Assembly: GCF_005222695.1 (NCBI RefSeq)
Contig: NZ_STGG01000012.1
Span: 62,001 to 126,000, forward strand
DNA from: Massilia sp. HP4
GTDB taxonomy: Bacteria > Pseudomonadota > Gammaproteobacteria > Burkholderiales > Burkholderiaceae_D
Reading direction: 5' to 3'
Length of the DNA: 64,000 nt
Part shown: one piece after another, positions 52,370-60,484 of the stretch
Numbering within the stretch: the first letter of the stretch is position 1
How the letters are laid out: the number at the start of each line of letters is the position of its first letter
Position numbers and translations under genes: made by a program
The notes under the pieces: generated by a model
Database searches by the model: none
The model's input: the letters and a program-made list of their open reading frames with translations, nothing else
Told to the model about the DNA's origin: nothing

Positions 52370-54007
52370 TTAACCGGCCTTGCGCAGCGGCGCCGCGTTC
52401 TGCTTGTGCTGCTTGAGCACCTGCTGGTGCAGCGCGGCCAGCGCCGGCAGCTTGGGATTGAGCGGGTCGAGCTTGCGCACATTGCCGATCAGGCCAGGCA
52501 CTTGCGCACCGAGGCGGTTGTCCCAGGCCTCGTGCTCCAGGCAGCGCAGCACCGCCAGCGCGGCGTTGAAGGCCACCGCGGGGTTGCTCGGCAGCTTGAC
52601 CGCGGCTTCGAGCATCAGGGTCACGGCGCCGCGGTAGTCGCCATTCCTGGCACGCGCGGCGCCGCCGGCGACCAGGTCGACCACCTGCTGGCGGCTCTGC
52701 TGCGCCAGGGTCTGCGCCAGCTCGCCCTTGCCGGCCTGCTCGAGCACGCCCATGGCGCGCGTGACCATGGCGTCATTCGGGGCATTGCTCATCACCTCGC
52801 GCACGATCTCGGAAGCGCCCTCCTCGCGCCCATTGTCGAGGCAGCTCCGCGCCAGCTCGAGCTTGAGGTCGGCCGACAGGCCGGGCGCGTCCTTGCTGGC
52901 GGCCAGCGCCGTACCCAGTGCTTCGCCCAGCCGCGCCTCGTTGCCGGTGTACTCGTGCACCAGGGCCGAGGCGATCGCGCTGCACAGCGAGGTATTGTTG
53001 CGCCCGCCCATCGAGCGGTCGAGGTCGCGGATCACGGCGGCGGCGCCCACCGGGTCGCCCTTGTGCACCAGCGTGCGCACCAGCTTGACGTGGTCTTCGG
53101 GGTCGCGGAATTCGGAATACTTGGCCTTGCCCACCACCTGGCGCAGCGCTTTTTCGGCGGTGTCGACGTCGCCCGCCTCGAAGGCGGTGTCGGCCAGGGT
53201 GCGCAGGCGCCGCACGGCGTGCGGCGAGACCGCCACCGCGTCTTCGAGCACCCCCTGCGACCTGGCCAGTTCGCCGACCGCGGCATGGGTGCGCGCCAGC
53301 CAGTCGTAGGCATCGACGAAGTTGCGGTTGCTGTCGACCAGGTCTTCCAGGATCTCGCGCGTCTCGTCATAGCGCTTGCGCACGAACAGGGTCTTGGCCA
53401 GCCCGAGCCGGGCCCAGGCAATGGCCTTGATCTCGACCAGGTGGCGGTAGATCGGCTCGGCCTGGTCGGCCTGGCCCAGGAACATGTGCAGCTCGGCACG
53501 CAGGCGCAGGAAGTCGATCGCGTAGCGCGTGTGCAGGCGCTGGCCTTCGATGCTGGCGGCGATCGCCTGCTCCTGGTCGCCCGCCTCCATCAGGGTGTAC
53601 ACCGGCAGGAAGGCGTTGCGCTTGTCGAGGGCGCGCGCGATGCGGTCGAGCAGGCGGTCGGCGGTGAAGGGCTTGAGGATGTAGTCGGTCGGCGCCAGCT
53701 CGGCGGCGCTGACCACCTTGCTGTGGTTGCCTTCGGCGGTGACCATGAAGAACATGGTGGCCAGGCGCATCAGCTTGTGGTGGCGCAGGTCCTCCAACAA
53801 TTGCTGGCCATCCTGGCCGCCTTCCAGATCGTACTCGCACAAAATCATGTCGAACTGGCGCAGGCCGAGGTGCTTGACGGCCTGGTTCGAGGTGCTGGCG
53901 TGCTCGATCCGGGTCAGGCCGCACAGGGTGAGCATGCTGTGGATGCTGGCCCGCATCCCCGCGTGGGGCTCGATGATCAGGGCCGTCAGGCCTTCCAGTT
54001 CGTTCAT
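52370..54007 (-). CDS. Receiver-domain protein with TPR repeats, atypical phospho-site, 545 aa
   Basis: I chose ATG 54007; the frame runs further upstream without ribosome site. Residues 1-125 form a CheY-like receiver: ALIIEPHAGMR (Glu13 in the acid pocket), FDMILCEYDLEGG where the position of the phospho-acceptor Asp is Glu58, MVTAEG, and ILKPFTADRL with the conserved Lys. The rest (~145-520) is a helical TPR-like array (QADQAEPIYRHLVEIKAIAWARLGLAKTLF is one repeat). An Asp-to-Glu change may lock the domain or free it from phosphorylation. It is followed by the HDOD gene. Confidence 0.85.
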   Translation of the reverse strand: MNELEGLTALIIEPHAGMRASIHSMLTLCGLTRIEHASTSNQAVKHLGLRQFDMILCEYDLEGGQDGQQLLEDLRHHKLMRLATMFFMVTAEGNHSKVVSAAELAPTDYILKPFTADRLLDRIARALDKRNAFLPVYTLMEAGDQEQAIAASIEGQRLHTRYAIDFLRLRAELHMFLGQADQAEPIYRHLVEIKAIAWARLGLAKTLFVRKRYDETREILEDLVDSNRNFVDAYDWLARTHAAVGELARSQGVLEDAVAVSPHAVRRLRTLADTAFEAGDVDTAEKALRQVVGKAKYSEFRDPEDHVKLVRTLVHKGDPVGAAAVIRDLDRSMGGRNNTSLCSAIASALVHEYTGNEARLGEALGTALAASKDAPGLSADLKLELARSCLDNGREEGASEIVREVMSNAPNDAMVTRAMGVLEQAGKGELAQTLAQQSRQQVVDLVAGGAARARNGDYRGAVTLMLEAAVKLPSNPAVAFNAALAVLRCLEHEAWDNRLGAQVPGLIGNVRKLDPLNPKLPALAALHQQVLKQHKQNAAPLRKAG

Positions 54008-54116
54008 GATGGTCCGTGTAAGCCTGCGTTGGGCATGGCGCCGCGGCTGCATGGGCGCGCGGCATCAGGCCAGTATATTACGGCGAGGAACGAAAATAAT
54101 GAAATCGGGTAAGGTC

Positions 54117-54136
54117 GTGACATGAGAATATGTCAC
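54117..54136. promoter_or_regulatory. Inverted repeat upstream of receiver-TPR gene
   Basis: GTGACAT-N6-ATGTCAC, two perfect 7-bp arms, lies 110 bases upstream of the receiver-TPR start and 20 bases after the DnaJ-protein stop. It lacks a T-run, so an operator is more likely than a terminator. The spacing (12 bases between GTGA and TCAC) differs from CRP sites. Confidence 0.45.
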
Positions 54137-54156
54137 ACGCCGAAAAAACGACAGCC

Positions 54157-55119
54157 TTATTGCGCGTCGGCCGCGGCCTGGCGCAGGGCCGTATGGCGGC
54201 TGTCGCACTCCGACTTGCTGGCGCCGTCCACGATGTTCTGGTAGCGCAGCTCGTATTTGCCGGCCGCCAGCTTGTCGAAGGTAAAACTCGAACGCTGCTG
54301 CACGAAGGCGTGGCGGACGTTGGCGCGGCGGTCGAGATCGTACAGCTTGACGAACACCGGCGCCGCATTGGCGCTATTGTCGACCAGGACCTGCATCTCT
54401 TCGCCTTCGTTGCCGACCGGGTAGCCCGGCAGGTAGGACGATTCGAGCGGCCATGGATCGCCGCTGGGGGCGGCAAGGGTCTGCAGGTCGGTGCTGCAAT
54501 CGGGGGCGCGGGCCGGCACCGACAAGTGGGCGACGGCGAGTGCGCGCACCTCGGGCGGCGGACCCTTAGCGCCTTCCGGACCGACGCGGCGGGCCCAGTC
54601 GTCGCTGCTGGCGTCGACGCCCAGCGCGTCGGGGCGGCTGGTCTTGACGGGCTCGGGCTGGGCGATGCCGCTCCAGGCCAGGGCGCTGGGAACGATGTCA
54701 GGCTGCTGCTCGATGGTCAAGACAGCGGCCACGGCGCCGGCCACGAAGCAGCTGGACAAGCCGAACCACCAGCGCGGATCGCGCCACAGGCGCTTGCGGC
54801 GCGGCTTGGGGCTCGGCTGCGCTTCGTGGTGTTCACCGTTCTTGCGCGGCTGGCCATCCTTGGCGCTGGAACTTTCCAGCCATTCGACTTCCCATTCCTC
54901 GGAGGCGATCCATTCGTCGTGCTCCTTGCGGCGGACGGGATCGGACAGGACGTTATAGGCGGTGTTGACGACCGCCATGATGCGGGCCGACTTTTCGTCG
55001 CCCGGGTTCTTGTCAGGGTGATACTTCTGGCTCAGGGCCTTGTAGGAAGCACGAATGACTTCCTGGGGCGCATGACGCGACACCTTCAGGTTGTCATAAT
55101 GTGTGTGAATCTTGGCCAT
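54157..55119 (-). CDS. DnaJ-domain single-pass membrane protein, 320 aa
   Basis: Residues ~7-70 are a J domain (DNLKVSRHAPQEVIRASYKALSQKYHPDKNPG) with the HPD tripeptide needed to stimulate DnaK ATPase. A basic segment precedes one membrane helix (WWFGLSSCFVAGAVAAVLTI, ~118-137). The C-terminal domain (~200-320) is presumably periplasmic and contains LYDLDRRANVRHAFVQQRSSFTFDKLAAGKYELRYQNI, a small beta-rich unit. It is a specialised co-chaperone with unknown client rather than the housekeeping DnaJ, which has zinc fingers. Confidence 0.88.
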   Translation of the reverse strand: MAKIHTHYDNLKVSRHAPQEVIRASYKALSQKYHPDKNPGDEKSARIMAVVNTAYNVLSDPVRRKEHDEWIASEEWEVEWLESSSAKDGQPRKNGEHHEAQPSPKPRRKRLWRDPRWWFGLSSCFVAGAVAAVLTIEQQPDIVPSALAWSGIAQPEPVKTSRPDALGVDASSDDWARRVGPEGAKGPPPEVRALAVAHLSVPARAPDCSTDLQTLAAPSGDPWPLESSYLPGYPVGNEGEEMQVLVDNSANAAPVFVKLYDLDRRANVRHAFVQQRSSFTFDKLAAGKYELRYQNIVDGASKSECDSRHTALRQAAADAQ

Positions 55120-55240
55120 GATCTGTCAAGTCTACCCGGCGTTCTGTCTTTCCTCGGCCGATGCCTGTCGGTTGACGAGGCGCGGGAATATCCTCACAGC
55201 TTAGCCGGATTTGTGTCCCCTGTGCAAGATATCAATAAGT

Positions 55241-56389
55241 CTACAGTCGGTGGCTGCGGTCCGCATGCACGATTGCCTCGGGCAATTCTACGCCCTGTCC
55301 GACCACCAGCACCTTGAACAATTCGCCCATTTCAGCAGGAGAAACCAGTTTTTGCACGGCCCGCGACTGGGGCAGGAAGCGCTTCGCATCCCCGGGGTCG
55401 TTTTCCAGCAACAGTTCGCCGATGCCGGCGCCGAGCAGGAAGGCGGCCTGGCTCATATAGGCCAGCACCGGCAGGCCGGCATCCTGGGACGCCAGCGCCA
55501 TCGCCGTGAAGTCGACGTGGGCCGTGATGTCCTGCAGGCCGGGCAGATAGAAGGGGTCCGGGTGCGCGTGGTGGCGGTAATGGCACATCAGGGTGCCGCC
55601 GATGCGCTGGTCGAGGTAGTACTCATGGGCCGGGAAACCGTAGTCGACCAGGATGGCGGCGCCGCGCCCGCCCGTGAACATCGCCGCCAGCGAGCCCATG
55701 AAGCCGGCGCCGACCGGGTGCAGCTCGGTGACATAGCCCTCGATCATCTGTTCATGGTCGCTTACCTGGCGCGCCAGCTGCTGCTCGAGGTCCTCTCCGA
55801 GCGGCGCCTGGACGAAGGCGAAGGCGCCCTCTTCGACCGTGACCATTTGCCGCCGCCAGCCATCGGCGGTACGGATCACCAGCTCGACCGGCATGGCGTC
55901 GAGCACCTCGTTGGCCAGCACCACGCCGCTGAACTTGCCGGGCATGGCGTCCAGCCAGCGCAGCTGCGGCAGGTCGGCCAGGTTTTCCTGCTGGCGCGCG
56001 CGCAGCTCGCCGGACAATTCAATGATGGTATAGGAGTTGACCTGGACGCCCTGCTTGTCCAGCGCGGCAAGCACGTCGCGCGCCAGGCGGCCGGTGCCGG
56101 CGCCGAACTCGATGATGTCGGGCGCACTTTGGGCGATAATAGCGGCTGCCACGCGCGCCACGGCCGCCCCGAACAGCGGCGTCATCTCGGGCGCGGTGGT
56201 GAAGTCGCCCTCAGCCCCGAGCTTGGCCGCCCCGCCGCTGTAATACCCGAGCCTGGGCGCGTACAGCGCCAGTTCCATGAAACGAGAAAAGGCGATCTGC
56301 CCGCCATGCCGCGCGATTTCGGCGGCGATGAGCTGTTGCAGGGAATGGGACGCGGCCAGGGCGTCGGAATCGGGTGCGGGCAGGGACAT
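55241..56389 (-). CDS. SAM-dependent methyltransferase, MidA/NDUFAF7 family, 382 aa
   Basis: Typical N-terminus ISFxxFMELALY-like (IAFSRFMELALYAPRLGYYSGGAAKLGAEGDFTTAPEMTPLFG) followed by a SAM motif IIEFGAGTGRLARDVL and VVLANEVLDAMPVELV. The family methylates an Arg of NDUFS2 in mitochondrial complex I; bacterial members are thought to act similarly but targets are unproven. The gene is divergent from the SDR-folB-ttcA operon with a 58-bp spacer. Confidence 0.93.
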   Translation of the reverse strand: MSLPAPDSDALAASHSLQQLIAAEIARHGGQIAFSRFMELALYAPRLGYYSGGAAKLGAEGDFTTAPEMTPLFGAAVARVAAAIIAQSAPDIIEFGAGTGRLARDVLAALDKQGVQVNSYTIIELSGELRARQQENLADLPQLRWLDAMPGKFSGVVLANEVLDAMPVELVIRTADGWRRQMVTVEEGAFAFVQAPLGEDLEQQLARQVSDHEQMIEGYVTELHPVGAGFMGSLAAMFTGGRGAAILVDYGFPAHEYYLDQRIGGTLMCHYRHHAHPDPFYLPGLQDITAHVDFTAMALASQDAGLPVLAYMSQAAFLLGAGIGELLLENDPGDAKRFLPQSRAVQKLVSPAEMGELFKVLVVGQGVELPEAIVHADRSHRL

Positions 56390-56447
56390 GCCGGCATTGT
56401 AGCCAGAATAGCTTTTATCAACAATTTACTGCCCTGATGGAACAACG

Positions 56448-57245
56448 ATGACGGAAAGCCCTTCGATTCCCCGTGTCGCGCTGGTGACCGGCGCCGGCCG
56501 CCGCCTGGGCCGCGCGATCGCACTCGGCCTGGCCGGGGCCGGCTGGGACGTCGCGCTGCACTACCGCCATTCCGAAGAGGATGCGATCGCGACCCGCGAC
56601 GCCATCCTGGCGCTGGGCCGGCGCGCCGCGCTGGTCCAATGCGACCTGGCCGATGAGGCGGCGGTGCGCCAGCTGGCCGGCCGCGCAGCCGAGGCGCTGG
56701 GACCGCTGTCTTGCATCGTCAACAATGCTTCGTTGTTCGAATACGACAGCGCCACCGACTTCTCGCCGGCGCTGTTGAATACCCATATGCAGGCCAACGT
56801 GGCCGCCCCGCTGCTGCTGGCGCAGGCGCTGCACGCGGCCACGCCGGAAGGCGGGCAGGCGGTCGTGATCAACCTACTGGACCAGAAACTGTACAATCTC
56901 AACCCGGATTTTCTGTCGTACACGTTGTCGAAGGCGGCGCTGCATGCGGCGACCACGATGCTGGCACAGGCGCTGGCGCCAAAGCTGCGCGTGGTCGGCG
57001 TGGCGCCCGGCATCACGCTGGTCTCGGGCGAGCAGAGCGAGGAAGGCTTCGCCGAGGCGCACCGCAAGACACCCCTGGGACGCTCCTCGACCCCGCAGGA
57101 CATCGCCGACGCGGTGGTCTACGCCGCCACGGCGCGCGCCGTGACCGGCACCACGCTGCTGGTCGATGGCGGCCAGCACCTGGCGCCGCTAGGCCGCGAC
57201 GTGATGTTCCTGACCGAATCGAATCACACTACCAATAAGGCTTAA
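56448..57245 (+). CDS. SDR oxidoreductase, pteridine-reductase-like, 265 aa
   Basis: NADPH motif VTGAGRRLGRAIALGLAGAG, NNAS segment (VNNASLFEYD), and catalytic YTLSKAAL (Tyr-x3-Lys) preceded by NLLDQKLYNLNPDF. The RR/R after the first Gly and the DQ...Y spacing are those of pteridine reductase/FolM-like enzymes, which reduce dihydrobiopterin or dihydrofolate derivatives. It is two bases from a dihydroneopterin aldolase-like gene, so a pterin/folate role fits. It is the first gene of a three-gene operon. Confidence 0.88.
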   Translation: MTESPSIPRVALVTGAGRRLGRAIALGLAGAGWDVALHYRHSEEDAIATRDAILALGRRAALVQCDLADEAAVRQLAGRAAEALGPLSCIVNNASLFEYDSATDFSPALLNTHMQANVAAPLLLAQALHAATPEGGQAVVINLLDQKLYNLNPDFLSYTLSKAALHAATTMLAQALAPKLRVVGVAPGITLVSGEQSEEGFAEAHRKTPLGRSSTPQDIADAVVYAATARAVTGTTLLVDGGQHLAPLGRDVMFLTESNHTTNKA

Positions 57246-57247
57246 CC

Positions 57248-57646
57248 ATGTTGTCCGCCCTGTCCCACCCGAGCTTGCGCGATTGCCGCCGGCTGTTCCT
57301 GCGCAATTACGAAGTGATGATCAATATCGGCGTGCATGATTTCGAGAAGAAGGGCGAGCAGCGTGTCCTGATCAATGTCGAGCTGTACATTCCGCTGGAG
57401 CTGTCGACGCCAAAGGCCGACCAGCTGGCCGAAGTGGTCGACTACGATTTCATGCGCGAGACCATCGCGCAGCGCATCGCCAAGGGCCACATCCACCTGC
57501 AAGAAACATTGTGCGACGACGTGGTCAAGGCGATGCTGGCGCACCCGCGCGTGCGCGCCGCGGGCGTGTCGACGATGAAGCCGGATGTGTATGCCGATTG
57601 CGAAGGCGTCGGTGTCGAAGTATTCCAGATCAAGGACGCAGCATGA
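57248..57646 (+). CDS. folB: Dihydroneopterin aldolase (FolB-like)
   Basis: 132 aa with the T-fold signature: [33 protein letters not shown], then the [11 protein letters not shown] segment and [16 protein letters not shown] carrying the conserved Glu. It cleaves dihydroneopterin to 6-hydroxymethyldihydropterin in folate synthesis. The N-terminus is about 15 residues longer than usual ([13 protein letters not shown]). The stop overlaps the ttcA start by 4 bp. Confidence 0.9.
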   Translation: MLSALSHPSLRDCRRLFLRNYEVMINIGVHDFEKKGEQRVLINVELYIPLELSTPKADQLAEVVDYDFMRETIAQRIAKGHIHLQETLCDDVVKAMLAHPRVRAAGVSTMKPDVYADCEGVGVEVFQIKDAA

Positions 57647-58590
57647 ATGAGACGGTAATCGAGCGCGTGGTCGAAGACGACTTCCCGACCGCGAACATGG
57701 AAATCGACGCCAAGAAACAAGAGAAGATCGCGCGCGAGGACCACAAGTTGCACAAGCGCCTGTGCCGCCTGGTGGGCCAGGCGATCGGCGACTTCAATAT
57801 GATCGAGGACGGCGACAAGGTGATGGTCTGCCTGTCGGGCGGCAAGGACAGCTATGCCCTGCTCGACATCCTGCTCACCCTGCGCGAGCGCGCGCCGATC
57901 CACTTCGACATCGTCGCGGTGAATCTCGACCAGAAGCAGCCGAACTTCCCGGCGCATATCCTGCCGGCCTACCTGGACAAGCTCGGCGTGCCCTATCACA
58001 TCGAGAACCAGGACACCTACAGCATCGTCAAGCGCCTGGTCCCGGAAGGCAAGACCACCTGCTCGCTGTGCTCGCGCCTGCGGCGCGGCATCCTGTACCG
58101 CGTGGCGGACGAACTCGGCTGCAACAAGATCGCCCTGGGCCACCACCGCGACGACATCCTCGAGACCTTCTTCCTGAATATGTTCTTCGGCGGGAAACTG
58201 AAGGGCATGCCGGCCAAGCTGGTGTCGGACGATGGCAAGCACATGGTGATCCGCCCGATGGCCTATGTGAAGGAAGCCGATACCGAACGCTATGCCGAGG
58301 TGAAGGGCTTCCCGATCATCCCGTGCGACCTGTGCGGCTCGCAAGAAAACCTGCAGCGCAAGCAGATCAAGAACATGCTGCGCGAGTGGGAGAAGAAGCA
58401 TCCGGGACGGGTCGAGAATACCTTCTCGGCGCTGTCGACCGTGGTGCCGTCGCATTTGCAGGATCGCGAGCTGTTCGACTTCGTTAAATTGAAGACCGAT
58501 GGCGTGCCGAATCCGCTGGGGGATATTGCGTTCGATGAGGAGCCGTGTTCGACGCCGGCGAGCACTACGATTTCGCTGACGCAGCTTTGA
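57643..58590 (+). CDS. ttcA: tRNA 2-thiocytidine(32) synthetase
   Basis: ATG 57643 overlaps the folB stop; 315 aa. The PP-loop reads [13 protein letters not shown], and the two Cys pairs that hold the Fe-S cluster with a third Cys are [12 protein letters not shown] and [15 protein letters not shown]. The [19 protein letters not shown] segment is also diagnostic. It thiolates C32 of certain tRNAs using ATP and sulfur from a cysteine desulfurase. It ends the operon; a strong terminator follows. Confidence 0.97.
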   Translation: MNETVIERVVEDDFPTANMEIDAKKQEKIAREDHKLHKRLCRLVGQAIGDFNMIEDGDKVMVCLSGGKDSYALLDILLTLRERAPIHFDIVAVNLDQKQPNFPAHILPAYLDKLGVPYHIENQDTYSIVKRLVPEGKTTCSLCSRLRRGILYRVADELGCNKIALGHHRDDILETFFLNMFFGGKLKGMPAKLVSDDGKHMVIRPMAYVKEADTERYAEVKGFPIIPCDLCGSQENLQRKQIKNMLREWEKKHPGRVENTFSALSTVVPSHLQDRELFDFVKLKTDGVPNPLGDIAFDEEPCSTPASTTISLTQL

Positions 58591-58605
58591 TGCCAGCACG
58601 ATGAG

Positions 58606-58636
58606 AAAAGCAGAGGCGTCGACCTCTGCTTTTTTT
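58606..58636 (+). terminator. Intrinsic terminator after ttcA
   Basis: GCAGAGG-N6-CCTCTGC stem, flanked by AAAA and seven T residues, 15 bases after the stop. The A-run on the left makes it usable in both directions. Confidence 0.92.
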
Positions 58637-58699
58637 CGCCCATGCACTCGATTGCGGTCATGCTACGCTGGCTCCCTCACCGTCTTCGAGAGGATTGCG

Positions 58700-59233
58700 A
58701 TGTTCCCACCATCGACCCCTACTGCACGCCTGTTACGATATTTTTCGCTGGCCATCGCCATGCTGCTGCCTGCCATGGCCGCCGCCGAGCCCAGCGCAAT
58801 CTACCTCGTCCGCCACGGCGAAAAAGCCAGCGTCGGCCAGGACCCGGCCCTGACCCCGCAAGGTCGGCTGCGAGCACAAAACATCGCGGCGATCCTGCAG
58901 CGCACCGGCATCCAGGCCATCCTCAGCACGCCGACCGCGCGCACGCTGCAGACAGCGCAGCCGCTGGCGCAGCAGCTCGGATTAACGATCGAACGATACG
59001 ACCCGGCGACGCCGAAGGCGCTGGTCGACAAGGTGAACGCGCTGCGCGGCGCCGTACTGGTAGTCGGCCACTCGAACACCTTGCCGGAACTGGTGCGGCT
59101 GTTCGGCGGCGCGCCCGGCGCCGACATCGGCGACGACGAATACGATCGCCTCTACCAGCTCACGCCCGATGCCGGCGGCGCCGTCCGGACCGTCGTCCTG
59201 ACCTCGCTGCCGGCGTCCGGCAGCAAACCCTGA
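58700..59233 (+). CDS. Exported histidine phosphatase family protein, 177 aa
   Basis: ATG 58700 follows GAGGA; a longer frame upstream crosses the terminator and is rejected. A signal peptide (LLRYFSLAIAMLLPAMAAA) is followed by IYLVRHGEKAS, the phospho-accepting His of the RHG motif, and the second His in VVGHSNTLPELV. This resembles SixA/Ais-type periplasmic phosphatases; the substrate is unknown. The transposase-associated repeats begin just after its stop. Confidence 0.9.
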   Translation: MFPPSTPTARLLRYFSLAIAMLLPAMAAAEPSAIYLVRHGEKASVGQDPALTPQGRLRAQNIAAILQRTGIQAILSTPTARTLQTAQPLAQQLGLTIERYDPATPKALVDKVNALRGAVLVVGHSNTLPELVRLFGGAPGADIGDDEYDRLYQLTPDAGGAVRTVVLTSLPASGSKP

Positions 59234-59246
59234 ACCGCCGGCGCAG

Positions 59247-59304
59247 GGTCACAACTACGGGGTCACACAACTACGGGGTCACAACTACGCACAACTACGG
59301 GGTC
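59247..59304 (+). repeat. Short degenerate tandem array at left flank of transposase
   Basis: Four copies of ACAACTACG with GGGTCAC-type linkers. The last copy runs into the left inverted end of the REP-type transposase unit. The right flank contains a comparable tandem array of a different 16-bp unit (TGACCCCGATGTTTCT on plus). Not a CRISPR: units are short and there are no unique spacers. Confidence 0.8.
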
Positions 59305-59324
59305 AGGTCTGACATTTGGACACG
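59298..59324. repeat. Left inverted end of the transposase unit, 27 bp
   Basis: CGGGGTCAGGTCTGACATTT... matches the reverse complement of 60265-60291 at 26 of 27 positions. It contains GGGG followed by an imperfect palindrome GTCAG-GT-CTGAC, the layout of REP elements recognised by RAYT transposases. Confidence 0.85.
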
Positions 59325-59328
59325 GCCT

Positions 59329-60186
59329 CTACAATGATTTGCTTTTATATGCCTTCTCAAAGCCGGCAACCGCTCGGCTGACCGTCTTGGTCGACACACC
59401 AAATACGCCTGCTATTTCCGACATGGTAAAGGCAGTCGAGGCGTAAGCACGTGCCATTGCCTCGTCCCGGTCCGGATACCGGTCCTGATAGTCAGACAAC
59501 GGAAGCGCTACTGCGCGCCGCTCGGACCTTTTTGTTTCTAGCAGCTCTTTGGATTGCTGCAGTTGTTGGTGCAACAATACGAAGGCTTGATCGCCAAGGA
59601 AGGTTTGATGACTAATAGTCTTAAATGGATTCGGTTGTCCTAAGCCAGCAAGCACAAAATCCTGATAGGCTGCGATCGCGCTTGGCGGCGTATTACCAAA
59701 GTGTCCTAGAACCCAGTTGCACTCAAGCCAGTCGGGCGAAATGCCAGCACCGATAAAATAATGGTAACTGCTCCATCTCCATTCGTTCAGCGTCGCCACG
59801 ATGTTAGCGCGTAGGGGATTCAGAACGATATAACGTGAAACCTCCAACAGATAACTATTTTTCTGCACCAATATCGCCTTATAGCGCCCTTGAAAAAGGT
59901 GCCCAACAACACGATGCCGTCGATTGAAATGCTGTGAGTAATGACCGTTGAGTTGGCGCATGCAGCTTGGTAGGTTCGCTTCGACCGTTTCCACCAACAA
60001 GTGGTAGTGGTTCGTCATTTGGCAGAAGCTGTGAATGACGCAGTGATGGCGTTCGCAAACCTGCGCGAGCACGCCTAGCCAAATACGTCGATCAGTGTCA
60101 TCCCGAAAGATTGGTGCGCGTCGGTTTCCGCGCGACGTTACGTGGTAGAGCGCCCCTGGAAAATTAACTCTGAGTGGTCGTGTCAT
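59329..60186 (-). mobile_element. REP-associated tyrosine transposase (RAYT, Y1 family), 285 aa
   Basis: Start chosen at ATG 60186 because the family begins with (M)xRPLRxxFPGALYHVTSRGN, seen here exactly; the longer frame adds eight residues. The HUH-type motif is HSFCQMTNHYHLLVE with the metal-binding His pair, and the catalytic Tyr lies in the following helix (GHYSQHFNRRH). GHLFQGRYKAI and YIVLNPLRANIV are further hallmarks of COG1943 transposases. The C-terminal ~60 residues carry a DnaA/HTH-like helix set (MSEIAGVFGVSTKTVSRAV). GC is lower than in neighbouring genes. The protein is intact and flanked by inverted REP-like ends. Confidence 0.92.
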
Positions 60187-60264
60187 CCGATAACGGTACT
60201 GGATCAGCACACATCAGCGCTGAGATCGCTCAGACTCTTCAAAGACCTTGATTACTGCTGAACT

Positions 60265-60291
60265 CGTGTCCGAATGTCAGACCTGACCCCG
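60265..60291. repeat. Right inverted end of the transposase unit, 27 bp
   Basis: Partner of 59298-59324 with one mismatch. It overlaps the first unit of the 107-bp tandem duplication, so 21 bp of this end (CGAATGTCAG...) are present again at 60378-60398. Confidence 0.85.
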
Positions 60292-60484
60292 ATGTTTCTT
60301 GACCCCGATGTTTCTCTCGGGGCCTAGGCCGGCGGCAAGCGGCTAGAGCGGGCTCCAGCCTGACGCGGTCGGATCAGCGAATGTCAGACCTGACCCCGAT
60401 GTTTCTTGACCCCGATGTTTCTCTCGGGGCCTAGGCCGGCGGCAAGCGGCTAGAGCGGGCTCCAGCCTGACGCGGTCGGATCAG
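60271..60484. repeat. Perfect 107-bp tandem duplication at right flank
   Basis: 60271-60377 and 60378-60484 are identical. Each unit holds the REP-like end, two copies of TGACCCCGATGTTTCT in tandem, the palindrome GGCCTAGGCC, and a G/C-rich stretch. The second copy ends at the stop codon of the M14 gene (60481-60483). Identity of both copies suggests a recent event. Confidence 0.95.

Noticed and set aside
54117..54136. CRP/FNR binding site
   Set aside because: Distance between GTGA and TCAC is 12 bases instead of 6.
59247..59304. CRISPR-like array
   Set aside because: Repeat units are ~9-16 bp with no unique spacers and no cas genes; they belong to the transposase flank.
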